Source of the DNA: JARRJY01 sp037388705
GTDB taxonomy: Bacteria > Pseudomonadota > Gammaproteobacteria > UBA6429 > Thiohalophilaceae
Direction: 5' to 3'
Length of the DNA: 30,374 nucleotides
Assembly: GCA_037388705.1 (NCBI GenBank)
Contig: JARRJY010000019.1
Location: forward strand, 1-30,374
Below, piece after piece: positions 8,719 to 15,617 of the stretch (the stretch's first letter is position 1; each line of letters starts with the position of its first letter). Both the position numbers and the translations under genes were made by a program. The notes below the pieces were generated by a model that was not told the DNA's origin, ran no database searches, and saw nothing but the letters and a program-made list of their open reading frames with translations.

Positions 8719-9645
8719 ATGAGTCAGGTTGATGTTAACGCGATAAAAGAATACTTGTTAAATTTACAGGATGAAATCTGTAAAGCGCTTGCTGAAGAAG
8801 ATGGTGGAAAGTCCTTCCTGGAAGATAGCTGGGATCGCGATGATGATACTTCAACCACGTTACGTGGTGGAGGCCGGTCACGTGTTATGGAAGAAGGCAA
8901 GGTGTTTGAAAAGGCCGGCATTAACTTTTCTCATGTTCATGGTGATACCTTACCGGGCTCCGCAACCGCGCATCGTCGTGAACTTGCGGGGCGAAGTTTC
9001 CAGGCGCTGGGTGTTTCACTGGTTATCCATCCACGTAATCCCTATGTGCCAACATCACATGCTAACGTAAGGTTTTTTGTTGCAGAAAAAGATGGCGAAG
9101 ATCCGGTCTGGTGGTTTGGTGGTGGTTTTGATTTAACTCCTTACTATGGCTATGATGAAGATGTCATTCATTGGCATAGTGTTGCCAGGCAGGCGTGTGA
9201 ACCATTTGGTGACGATGCTTACCCTAAATATAAAAAGTGGTGTGATGAATATTTTTACCTGAAACACCGTGATGAACCGCGTGGGGTAGGCGGATTATTT
9301 TTTGACGATCTCAATGAAGGCAGTTTTGAAGAATGTTTTGCCTTCATGAAAAGTGTCGGTGATCATTATATTCCTGCTTATCGTCCTATTGTGACAAAGC
9401 GCAAAGATATTGAATATGGAGATCGTGAAAGAGAATTCCAGTTATATCGTCGTGGCCGATACGTGGAATTTAACCTGGTATTTGATCGTGGCACATTGTT
9501 TGGTTTGCAAACCGGAGGCCGCGCCGAATCAATTCTTATGTCATTACCACCACTGGTAAGCTGGAAATATAACTGGAAACCGGAAGCAGGAAGCGCAGAG
9601 GAAGAGCTGTATGAAAAGTACCTCAAGCCGCAAGACTGGATTTAA
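8719..9645 (+). CDS. hemF: Oxygen-dependent coproporphyrinogen III oxidase
   Basis: Oxidative decarboxylation of coproporphyrinogen III to protoporphyrinogen IX using O2, in haem synthesis; cytosolic. 308 residues, full length (E. coli 299). The family signatures are clear: LRGGGRSRVMEEG, GVSLVIHPRNPYVPTSHANV, WWFGGGFDLTPYYGYDED, GGLFFDDLNE, and the C-terminal GGRAESILMSLPP with YLKPQDWI. GGAATAATC precedes the ATG by a few bases. Its presence indicates an organism that lives at least partly with oxygen; an anaerobic HemN is not in the window. Last gene of the plus-strand block, ending 19 nt before a perfect hairpin terminator. Confidence 0.97.
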   Translation: MSQVDVNAIKEYLLNLQDEICKALAEEDGGKSFLEDSWDRDDDTSTTLRGGGRSRVMEEGKVFEKAGINFSHVHGDTLPGSATAHRRELAGRSFQALGVSLVIHPRNPYVPTSHANVRFFVAEKDGEDPVWWFGGGFDLTPYYGYDEDVIHWHSVARQACEPFGDDAYPKYKKWCDEYFYLKHRDEPRGVGGLFFDDLNEGSFEECFAFMKSVGDHYIPAYRPIVTKRKDIEYGDREREFQLYRRGRYVEFNLVFDRGTLFGLQTGGRAESILMSLPPLVSWKYNWKPEAGSAEEELYEKYLKPQDWI

Positions 9646-9664
9646 TACCTGACTGGTAATTACT

Positions 9665-9713
9665 CAACAGTAAAAACAAAACGGGCATAGTGCCCGTTTT
9701 GTTTTTACTGTTG
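9665..9713 (+). terminator. Perfect 23-bp inverted repeat, terminator downstream of hemF
   Basis: Left arm 9665-9687 and right arm 9691-9713 are exact reverse complements over 23 bp with a TAG loop. The GC-rich core ACGGGCA/TGCCCGT sits next to the loop, and the outer arm carries an A-rich/T-rich tract (TTTTGTTTTTAC), so it can stop transcription in either direction. No minus-strand gene needs it nearby; the nearest, the miniprotein at 9986-10093, lies 270 bp away. Confidence 0.9.
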
Positions 9714-9744
9714 TCATTTTAATACTTCATATTTCTTCCATTGC

Positions 9745-9784
9745 ATTGTTTGAGTGCATCGCTGCACCACATTAGTGAAACAAT
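9745..9784. promoter_or_regulatory. Possible activator-binding dyad upstream of the sigma-54-type promoter
   Basis: ATTGTTT (9745-9751) and AAACAAT (9778-9784) form a widely spaced inverted repeat, centred about 100 bp before the predicted transcription start near 9868. That is a usual distance for a sigma-54 enhancer-binding protein. The arms are short and AT-rich, so this is only suggestive. Confidence 0.25.
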
Positions 9785-9841
9785 TCGTGCAGGACATTGC
9801 CTGTAAAATATTAACTTATTGATTTAAAGATTAATTTGTTG

Positions 9842-9857
9842 TGGCATTAATTTTGCA
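9842..9857 (+). promoter_or_regulatory. Sigma-54 (RpoN)-type -24/-12 promoter
   Basis: TGGCATTAATTTTGCA matches the -24 core TGGCA and -12 core TTGCA, with exactly 10 nt between the GG and GC dinucleotides as RpoN promoters require. Two consensus positions (C and R after TGGCA) are T instead. The predicted start near 9868 leaves about 12 nt before AAGGAG (9880-9885) and 26 nt before the ATG of the 31-residue peptide. Confidence 0.58.
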
Positions 9858-9893
9858 AAAGAATTGCAGGCAAACAGAAAAGGAGAAATTCAA

Positions 9894-9989
9894 ATGGAAA
9901 ACAGAAAAGAAATCATGTTTCAGGCTGCAAGCATTATCACCGCTGGTGTAGCTCTTGTTATAGCCATAATTATGATGGTAATGATTTAA
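9894..9989 (+). CDS. 31-residue single-pass membrane peptide, unknown function
   Basis: A complete small reading frame. The ATG at 9894 has a strong AAGGAG site 8 nt upstream, a sigma-54-type promoter about 40 nt upstream, and a TAA at 9987. The peptide has a short charged N-terminus (MENRKEI) and then about 22 hydrophobic residues (AASIITAGVALVIAIIMM), which predicts one transmembrane helix with the N-terminus inside by the positive-inside rule. I do not recognise the family. It converges on another miniprotein (9986-10093, minus), their last codons overlapping by 4 nt. The promoter, ribosome-binding site and clean hydrophobic segment together make it likely real despite its size. Confidence 0.6.
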   Translation: MENRKEIMFQAASIITAGVALVIAIIMMVMI

Positions 9990-10093
9990 TCATCATCGTT
10001 TTTGCCTGAATACCAGGCAAGAATACCAACGGCAATTATTAATATAATTGCCGTTAAATAAATCATTACCCGAAATCCGGTACCTTCCATCAT
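9986..10093 (-). CDS. 35-residue single-pass membrane protein, unknown function
   Basis: Translating the minus strand from the ATG at 10093 gives 35 residues: short MMEGTGFR head, a hydrophobic run of about 18 residues (MIYLTAIILIIAVGILAW), then YSGKNDDD and TAA. One transmembrane helix is predicted with an acidic tail. It starts 14 nt after the stop of the TlpA-like gene on the same strand, so it is probably the last gene of that operon. No clear ribosome-binding site is visible before the tandem ATGs, so coupling to tlpA translation is possible. Hydrophobicity and placement support it; the weak initiation signal counts against it. Not recognised as a named family. Confidence 0.5.
   Translation of the reverse strand: MMEGTGFRVMIYLTAIILIIAVGILAWYSGKNDDD
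10028..10055. repeat. Perfect 12-bp inverted repeat inside the minus-strand miniprotein gene
   Basis: AACGGCAATTAT (10028-10039), TAAT, ATAATTGCCGTT (10044-10055). On the minus strand it encodes the hydrophobic core of the 35-residue protein. In the plus direction it lies 38 nt after the 31-residue peptide's stop, without a T run, so it could fold in either transcript but is not a standard terminator. Confidence 0.6.
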
Positions 10094-10107
10094 GTTATAG
10101 AAATCAA

Positions 10108-10710
10108 TTACTCATCAAGCAGGCTTGATATTTTCTGGATAATATCAGGTGTATCCCATTCCAGGCCACCAAACAGGGCATAACGTATATGCCCTTTTTT
10201 GTCGACAACATAACTGGTTGGAAAGGCGAAAACCCCCCAGCGTTTCAGTGCAGTACCATCAGAATCAAGCAGTACAGGGAAATCCACACTTACCTTTGTC
10301 TTAAGAAAGGTGTTTATTGTCTCCTTATCTTCAGCCATGTTAACACCAAGGATGGTAAATGGTTTGTTTTTAAACATGTTCTGTAAGCGTTGCATGGAGG
10401 GCATTTCATGGACACAGGGCGGACACCAGGATGCCCAGAAGTTAACCAGTACCACCTGGCCATTCATATCGCTAAGATCTATAATTTTGTTGTCAAGGTT
10501 TTTTAGTTTTAACAAGGGTGGCACAGGGTCTCCCTTGAAAGGTTGCAAGAAACGATCTTTCTTGCCAATTTTAACCTGTGGATTTTCCTGTTTGTCTTTT
10601 ACGGCCTTGCGTTGTATTTGTTGGTATGGCTCAAGTAGTTTCAATGCCTGTGCCAGTAAAACGGGTAGTGTTGTTGCAACTTGTTTTTCATAGTTTGTGG
10701 CATCAAACAT
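10108..10710 (-). CDS. TlpA/ResA-like thioredoxin-fold protein
   Basis: Thiol-disulfide oxidoreductase of the TlpA/AhpC-TSA group. 200 residues from the ATG at 10710, chosen because AAGGTGG lies just upstream and the longer frame (to 10815) only reads through the neighbouring gene antisense to its sense. The redox site is WASWCPPC with Cys96 and Cys99 after VVLVNF, and the cis-proline loop is in VFAFPTSYVVDKKG. Relatives are normally exported, but this N-terminus (MFDATNYEKQVATTL) is not a signal peptide. The start overlaps the end of the exported hydrolase-like gene by 8 nt (ATGTTTGA). It may be made as a fusion or by a +1 shift; see findings. As a separate product it would be cytosolic, which would be odd for the family. 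Confidence 0.82.
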   Translation of the reverse strand: MFDATNYEKQVATTLPVLLAQALKLLEPYQQIQRKAVKDKQENPQVKIGKKDRFLQPFKGDPVPPLLKLKNLDNKIIDLSDMNGQVVLVNFWASWCPPCVHEMPSMQRLQNMFKNKPFTILGVNMAEDKETINTFLKTKVSVDFPVLLDSDGTALKRWGVFAFPTSYVVDKKGHIRYALFGGLEWDTPDIIQKISSLLDE

Positions 10711-11311
10711 CACTACCACCTTGTTGCAGGGCCGGTATGGTCTTATCCAGTTTCCAGTACCAGGGTGATTTTTCTGGTTGGATAATAAAGATGGGCAGGT
10801 TGGTTGTGGTAACAATAGGCATCAGTTGAGCCTGTACACCGGGGTCAGGTGTTTCAACAAAAAATTTTGGGCTTAATAAAATTGTGCCAGCTAAAGCCGG
10901 CGAGTCAGGATGTTGCAATTGCCAACGACGGCTTCCACGTAAAAAAGGAATCGCACCACGTCCACTGGTGACCAGGTAAACATTTTTTCCTGTTTGTTTG
11001 CTGGCGAAGTCAATCAGTTCGCTAACTGTTTCATCAGGTAATCGATCCAGGCTGCTGGCAACAATTGGTAAAAAGAAATCTTCCAGCAGGTTGATCTGCC
11101 AGACTTCAATTCCTTTGCGTGAAAGCTGTTGGGCGGTAGTTTTTTCTGAATTCTGTGGGCCAGCTTCAGACGGTAGCCAGATGAACAGGTATTCTCCCTG
11201 GGCAGCATGAACCACAATATTGATTTCATCACCTGCACGGGTTGTGAAGCCCAGGTTTGCCCAGCTCTGGCTTGTAACAAGGAGTAAGAAAATAAAAAGA
11301 AATGTACGCAT
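10703..11311 (-). CDS. Exported alpha/beta-hydrolase-like protein
   Basis: 202 residues with an N-terminal signal peptide (MRTFLFIFLLLVTSQSWA, likely cleaved after SWA). The alternation of hydrophobic strands and helices (GEYLFIWLPSEAG, GIEVWQINLL, NVYLVTSGRGA, AGTILLSPKF, LPIFIIQPE) resembles a degenerate alpha/beta-hydrolase core. The nucleophile-elbow position reads VTSGRGA rather than GxSxG, so activity is doubtful. DUF3530 is the nearest family I can suggest, weakly. The frame ends with TGA exactly where the TlpA-like frame begins, 8 nt overlapping. This end looks early for an alpha/beta hydrolase, which would need another strand and helix, so the two frames may be one split gene. Located in the periplasm by its signal. 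Confidence 0.65.
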   Translation of the reverse strand: MRTFLFIFLLLVTSQSWANLGFTTRAGDEINIVVHAAQGEYLFIWLPSEAGPQNSEKTTAQQLSRKGIEVWQINLLEDFFLPIVASSLDRLPDETVSELIDFASKQTGKNVYLVTSGRGAIPFLRGSRRWQLQHPDSPALAGTILLSPKFFVETPDPGVQAQLMPIVTTTNLPIFIIQPEKSPWYWKLDKTIPALQQGGSDV

Positions 11312-11394
11312 AGCGGGATTAAATCATGACTATTCCTGATACGCTATGTAGATCTGCACAGCATTGCAGACTGAAGGTTATTAATTAAATGGAA

Positions 11395-11727
11395 TCAGTT
11401 ATGGACAACTTGCCGGCAGTCATCATCAAGCAGCTCAATCAGCTCGGTGACTTCATACATTTTGTCTATATCGATGTTTGTATTTTTTTCTGAAATGGGT
11501 CGCAGAAAGTGTTCAATTTCGCGACTATGTTCGCTTAGCAAGGGAAAACCGAAACTGGCACCGGTACCAGCAAGTCCATGGCAGATATCGAGAAGCCCCC
11601 GGATAGATTCCTGATCGCCAGGGTCATTTATGAGCAGCTGCCAGTATTCATGAATACTTGAAACCTGCTCTGATAAATCCGCGGCATACCTGGTTCGCAA
11701 ATTATCCAGTTTTTCTTGTACGTCCAT
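11395..11727 (-). CDS. Hpt-domain phosphotransfer protein
   Basis: 110-residue stand-alone histidine phosphotransfer domain. The ATG at 11727 is preferred over the TTG at 11730; AGGGA lies upstream at reasonable spacing. All-helical, with the phosphorylation motif CHGLAGTGASFGF, in which His50 is the predicted phosphate carrier (Hpt consensus HxLKGxxxxxG, here Ala replaces the usual Lys). No histidine kinase or response regulator is in the window, so it would act as an orphan relay between a hybrid kinase and a receiver encoded elsewhere. Its 3' end is 83 nt before the exported hydrolase-like gene on the same strand; cotranscription is possible. Cytosolic. Confidence 0.8.
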   Translation of the reverse strand: MDVQEKLDNLRTRYAADLSEQVSSIHEYWQLLINDPGDQESIRGLLDICHGLAGTGASFGFPLLSEHSREIEHFLRPISEKNTNIDIDKMYEVTELIELLDDDCRQVVHN

Positions 11728-11868
11728 CAACAGCAGTCCCTACTGTGAATATTTTTCTTTTAAAATATTTTAGGTAAGAAAGCAGGTTATGAAAGCGCCA
11801 AATTGTGAAATAATGTTAAATATTGCAGTACACAATGATTTTTTTGACTGATTTACTTCGCTTGCTTT

Positions 11869-14028
11869 ATGGATGTCTCATATATTCTTGACCCGTTAAA
11901 TGATGCGCAACGACAGGCTGTTTGTGCACCCCCATCAAATGTGCTGGTTCTGGCTGGTGCAGGCAGTGGAAAAACCCGCGTATTGGTACATCGTATAGCC
12001 TGGCTGATGCAGGCAGAGAATGTGTCGCCATATGGTATTCTGGCGGTGACCTTCACCAATAAGGCAGCAGGCGAAATGCGGGGCCGGGTGCAGGATTTGC
12101 TGGCTATCCCGGCAAGCGGTTTATGGATTGGTACCTTTCACGGTATTGCACATCGCTTGTTACGTGCCCATTGGAAAGAGGCGGACCTGCCACAAACTTT
12201 CCAGATAATGGACAGCGATGACCAGTACCGGGCTATCCGTAGACTGATCCGGGAAATGGGGCTGGATGAAAATCATTGGGCGCCGCGGGAAGTACAGTGG
12301 TTTATTAATGCCAAGAAAGATGAAGGCCTGAGACCAGATCACCTGGAACATCACAACGACAGGCACTTGCGGCATATGATCGAAATCTACCGAGCCTATG
12401 AAGATATGTGTCGTCGTACCGGCATGGTGGATTTTGCCGAGCTGCTACTACGCGCCCATGAACTCTGGCTAAAAAATCCGGAATTGTTAAAACACTACCA
12501 GAATCGCTTCCAGCATATCCTGGTAGACGAATTTCAGGATACCAATACCATTCAGTATGCCTGGTTAAGACTACTGGCAGGAAAAACCGGGAATATTTTT
12601 GCCGTGGGCGATGATGATCAATCCATTTACGGCTGGCGAGGAGCCAGGGTAGAGAATATTCACCAGTTCAGCAAAGACTTCAAAGATGTATCCGTATTCC
12701 GTCTTGAACAGAACTATCGATCAACGGCAAATATTCTGTCTGCTGCCAATGCACTCATCGCGCATAACGATGAACGCATGGGTAAAGAACTCTGGACCGA
12801 TGGCAAAGAAGGTGAACTTATCCAGTTGTACGCGGCTTTTAATGAAATTGACGAAGCACAATACATGGTTAGCCAGGTTCAGGAATGGATAGAACAAGGT
12901 GGTGCACGTCGTGAATGTGCGGTGCTTTATCGATCCAATGCACAATCACGGGTACTGGAAGAAGCCCTCTTACAGGCAGGGATTCCATATCATATTTATG
13001 GTGGCCAGCGCTTCTTCGAGCGCCAGGAGATCAAGGATGCGCTTGCCTATTTTCGTCTGATATATAACCGCAGTGATGATGCCTCGCTGGAACGTATCAT
13101 TAACCTGCCCACTCGTGGTATCGGTAACAAAACGGTAGCAGAAGTGCGCAACCAGGCACGTAGTGCTGGTGTTTCCATGTGGCAGGGTATTTATCATGTT
13201 ATCGAGCATAAATTATTACCCGCGCGCGCGGTCAGTGCTCTGCAATATTTTGTTGACCTGGTTGAACGCATGGCGGAAGCCATCAGTGAACTGGAATTAC
13301 ACGAACAGATAGAACATGTTATTCATGATAGTGGTTTGATCGATCATTACAAAAAAGAAAAAGGTGAAAAAGGGCGTCAGCGTATAGAAAACCTGGAAGA
13401 ACTGATAAGTGCCGGTCGAAATTTTGAAGCAGAGGAAATGGAAGAAGAAGGGATGGATACCGTGTCAGCATTTCTGGCTCATGCTTCACTGGAGGCGGGT
13501 GATAACCAGGCAGATAAAGATGATGACTGTGTGCAGATGATGACATTGCATACGGCCAAGGGTCTGGAATTCCCACAGGTATTTATGTGTGGTGTGGAAG
13601 AGGGTTTATTCCCGCATAAACTTTCATCCGAAGAACCTGGACGCATGGAAGAAGAGCGGCGTCTTTGTTATGTCGGTATGACACGTGCAATGGAAAAGCT
13701 CACAATCTGTTACGCGGAAAAACGCCGTATGTACGGTGAAGAGAATTTTGCCAGTCCCTCGCGTTTCATTAAGGAAATTCCCATGGAATATATACAGGAA
13801 GTACGTATGCAGGGAAGTGTTGCCCCGGCGGTTAGTGAATCAATGGCCGGGTATAAACAAAATGACAGTGGGTTACAGTTAGGTCAGCGCGTTTATCATG
13901 AAAAGTTTGGTGAAGGTGTGGTAATGAACTATGAAGGTGATGGCCGTCACGCAAGGGTACAGGTTAATTTCATGGATACTGGTAGTAAGTGGCTGGTTAT
14001 GGAATATGCCAACCTGATGGTATGCTAA
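11869..14028 (+). CDS. uvrD: DNA helicase II UvrD
   Basis: Superfamily 1A 3'-5' helicase of nucleotide excision and methyl-directed mismatch repair. 719 residues, as in E. coli (720). Canonical N-terminus MDVSYILDPLNDAQRQAV. Walker A GAGSGKT at residues 30-36; motif Ia TFTNKAAGEMR; motif II VDEFQDTN; motif III GDDDQSIYGWRGA; motif IV QNYRST; motif V TLHTAKGLEFPQVF; motif VI RLCYVGMTRA. The C-terminal Tudor-like segment (GQRVYHEKFGEGVV to the end) supports UvrD/PcrA rather than Rep. No Shine-Dalgarno sequence precedes the ATG, and I found no LexA-type CTG-N10-CAG box upstream, although the E. coli gene is SOS-regulated. Its stop directly abuts the stop of the convergent regulator. Confidence 0.97.
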   Translation: MDVSYILDPLNDAQRQAVCAPPSNVLVLAGAGSGKTRVLVHRIAWLMQAENVSPYGILAVTFTNKAAGEMRGRVQDLLAIPASGLWIGTFHGIAHRLLRAHWKEADLPQTFQIMDSDDQYRAIRRLIREMGLDENHWAPREVQWFINAKKDEGLRPDHLEHHNDRHLRHMIEIYRAYEDMCRRTGMVDFAELLLRAHELWLKNPELLKHYQNRFQHILVDEFQDTNTIQYAWLRLLAGKTGNIFAVGDDDQSIYGWRGARVENIHQFSKDFKDVSVFRLEQNYRSTANILSAANALIAHNDERMGKELWTDGKEGELIQLYAAFNEIDEAQYMVSQVQEWIEQGGARRECAVLYRSNAQSRVLEEALLQAGIPYHIYGGQRFFERQEIKDALAYFRLIYNRSDDASLERIINLPTRGIGNKTVAEVRNQARSAGVSMWQGIYHVIEHKLLPARAVSALQYFVDLVERMAEAISELELHEQIEHVIHDSGLIDHYKKEKGEKGRQRIENLEELISAGRNFEAEEMEEEGMDTVSAFLAHASLEAGDNQADKDDDCVQMMTLHTAKGLEFPQVFMCGVEEGLFPHKLSSEEPGRMEEERRLCYVGMTRAMEKLTICYAEKRRMYGEENFASPSRFIKEIPMEYIQEVRMQGSVAPAVSESMAGYKQNDSGLQLGQRVYHEKFGEGVVMNYEGDGRHARVQVNFMDTGSKWLVMEYANLMVC

Positions 14029-14874
14029 CTAGTGCTTTTCATCAAAATAGCTATAAGCCAGCCTGATTAATTCCATATTGGTATTTTCACTGGTATAAAG
14101 GGCATAGACGTTGCGTTGAATCACCGGTGCATCCTTGACCAGGAATAGTTCTTTTTCATGCAAAAGTTCTCTGACCATTGGTTCAGGCATATATGCGGTT
14201 CCACCATTAGCCAGGATATAGTTGAGCGCAATTCGGCCCAGCATTACGCGCATAAGGGGTTGAGGCATGTCAGGGAATGATTTTGCATGTGCGATTGAAA
14301 AACTGGTACCCCACTCGACAAGAATGTAGTTTTCGCTGATAGCTTTTTCCTTGCTGATATCCTTGTTAGAAGAGATCATAACAAAAGGAATTTCAGATAT
14401 TTCCTTGCATTCGACATCGGCAAACTGCGGGTTATCAAAAACAAAGGCTATATCCATAGTCAGTTCCTGAACGCGTTTGGCAAGGACATCTGTGCCATGT
14501 ACTTGAACATCTAGCACAATATCTGTCTTTCTTTTTCTCATATACTTCATCCAGTCCAGCAAGACCGAGTCCCATAAACTTGGTGTGCTCCCGATAATAA
14601 GTGGAATCAGTTTTTCATCTTCAATAGCAATCTCCTGGCGGGCACGAGTCCAGGTTGTAAGAATTGACTCGGCGTAGTGCAGCAGTTTTTCACCTGCCGC
14701 CGTGAGCTGGATATTATTACGTTGCCGGATAAAAAGAGGCACCCCGACCTGGTCCTCCAGTAGCTTGATACGGGCGCTTACGGTCGACTGGCTGATGTAA
14801 AGGTTGCGGGCTGCCTGTCCAAAATGCCGGGTCCGATTAACCTCTATAAAAGTCTTTAAAGCATCAGTGTCCAT
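14029..14874 (-). CDS. hdfR: LysR-family regulator, HdfR-like
   Basis: 281 residues with the LysR winged helix-turn-helix at the N-terminus (FGQAARNLYISQSTVSARIK) followed by the long linker helix and a type 2 periplasmic-binding-like effector domain. The start MDTDALKTFIEVNRTRHFGQ and the stretch RQRNNIQLTAAGEKLLHYAE closely match E. coli HdfR, which represses flhDC and activates gltBD, so I assign it to the HdfR subgroup. The effector domain is more divergent, so the ligand and targets may differ. Convergent with uvrD, with no base between the two stop codons, and divergent from the small exported protein at 15054. LysR proteins usually regulate the divergent neighbour; that is inference here. 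Confidence 0.87.
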   Translation of the reverse strand: MDTDALKTFIEVNRTRHFGQAARNLYISQSTVSARIKLLEDQVGVPLFIRQRNNIQLTAAGEKLLHYAESILTTWTRARQEIAIEDEKLIPLIIGSTPSLWDSVLLDWMKYMRKRKTDIVLDVQVHGTDVLAKRVQELTMDIAFVFDNPQFADVECKEISEIPFVMISSNKDISKEKAISENYILVEWGTSFSIAHAKSFPDMPQPLMRVMLGRIALNYILANGGTAYMPEPMVRELLHEKELFLVKDAPVIQRNVYALYTSENTNMELIRLAYSYFDEKH

Positions 14875-14897
14875 ATTTTGCTCCCGAATGAATCATA

Positions 14898-14912
14898 TTC
14901 AACATGTGCGAA
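14898..14912. promoter_or_regulatory. Possible LysR-type operator
   Basis: TTCAACATGTGCGAA is a TTC-N9-GAA dyad with a T-N13-A outline, 24 bp upstream of the hdfR-like start, in the divergent gap with the small exported protein gene. The symmetry fits a LysR box only loosely; no second half-site pair was identified. Confidence 0.25.
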
Positions 14913-15053
14913 GATTAATCGAAAAATATCATGATGACGATAAAAATTTATTGTTTTACGTGGATACGTTTTTAGCCTAGAACTTCATCGTGAAACACCA
15001 CCGGGGAACAAGATCCGGTATTAATTTTTTATATGCCATGGAGCACAAAAAAG

Positions 15054-15281
15054 ATGAAAAACTTATATAAAAGCTTGTTTGCAGTACTGTTAGGACTGGT
15101 AACTTTTATGGGTTACAGTGTTGCTGAAGAAGCAAATACAGATAAACAGGCTGTGGTTGATGCCTGTACCGCTGAATCAAAAGGCGCTATTGATGTACAA
15201 GAATATATCGATGAGTGTATTAAGGACAAATTAGAAGAATTAAAAGCAGAAACAGAAGCACAAGGCAAGGAACAAGGTTGA
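15054..15281 (+). CDS. Small exported acidic protein with a C-X16-C helical pattern
   Basis: 75 residues from the ATG at 15054; GGAG lies 10 nt upstream, whereas the ATG at 15033 has no ribosome-binding site. MKNLYKSLFAVLLGLVTFMGYSVA is a signal peptide with likely cleavage SVA-EE after residue 24. The mature ~51 residues are acidic and helical, with cysteines at 38 and 55 that could form a disulfide between two helices (DACTAES, YIDECIKDKLEEL), and a Lys/Glu/Gln-rich tail. Predicted periplasmic. I do not recognise a characterised family. It has its own terminator and is divergent from the hdfR-like regulator. Confidence 0.78.
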   Translation: MKNLYKSLFAVLLGLVTFMGYSVAEEANTDKQAVVDACTAESKGAIDVQEYIDECIKDKLEELKAETEAQGKEQG

Positions 15282-15299
15282 TTCTGTTTGATTTTGCAG

Positions 15300-15330
15300 G
15301 CCGCCAGTTTTTCTGCTGGCGGCTTTTTTA
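15300..15330 (+). terminator. Intrinsic terminator after the small exported protein
   Basis: GCCGCCAG (15300-15307), 8-nt loop, CTGGCGGC (15316-15323), then a T run to about 15329. It begins 18 nt after the stop codon. It also abuts the 3' end of the minus-strand 52-residue gene. Confidence 0.88.
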
Positions 15331-15332
15331 TG

Positions 15333-15491
15333 TTAGTAATCAGTAAGCTCACGTAATTTTTTCATCTCAAAATATTCTTCCAGACGGCGGCGTGCATTTA
15401 ACTTGTCCTTGTCTGAAGAAATTTCTTCACTGTCTTCTGTTTCGGTATCGTTATCATCAATATCCAGGATTAAATCATCAGCTTTTGCCAT
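15333..15491 (-). CDS. 52-residue PA3496-like protein
   Basis: Complete frame translated on the minus strand, ATG at 15491 with GAGG 7 nt upstream and TAA at 15335-15333. Acidic first half (LDIDDNDTETEDSEEISS) and basic helical second half (LNARRRLEEYFEMKKLRELTDY). This two-part layout with the ARRRLEEYxExKxLRE ending resembles the short family annotated PA3496, putative envelope integrity protein, widespread in gammaproteobacteria. No signal peptide or transmembrane segment, so cytosolic or peripheral. Convergent with the small exported protein across the terminator at 15300-15330. Function not established. Confidence 0.72.
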   Translation of the reverse strand: MAKADDLILDIDDNDTETEDSEEISSDKDKLNARRRLEEYFEMKKLRELTDY

Positions 15492-15617
15492 ATTAAACCT
15501 CACTGCCAAAAAGTGGATTGACAGTTAGCCTTTTAAAGACAGCAAGATTTGATGTCAATTAAAATTAGTATAAATATTTCGATTGTAACGATTAATAATT
15601 CAGATTGTATAACATGG

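Noticed and set aside
10002..10020. TTGCCTG/CAGGCAA hairpin as terminator for the 31-residue gene
   Set aside because: There is no T run on either strand, and it lies inside the convergent miniprotein gene.
10711..10815. Longer start of the TlpA-like gene at 10815
   Set aside because: The extra 35 residues are the out-of-frame reading of the hydrolase-like gene, with no signal peptide or family match, and a better start with AAGGTGG is at 10710.
11750..11868. LexA/SOS box or sigma-70 promoter upstream of uvrD
   Set aside because: No CTG-N10-CAG box was found; a TTGACT at 11844 pairs only with a poor -10 that would lie in the start codon.
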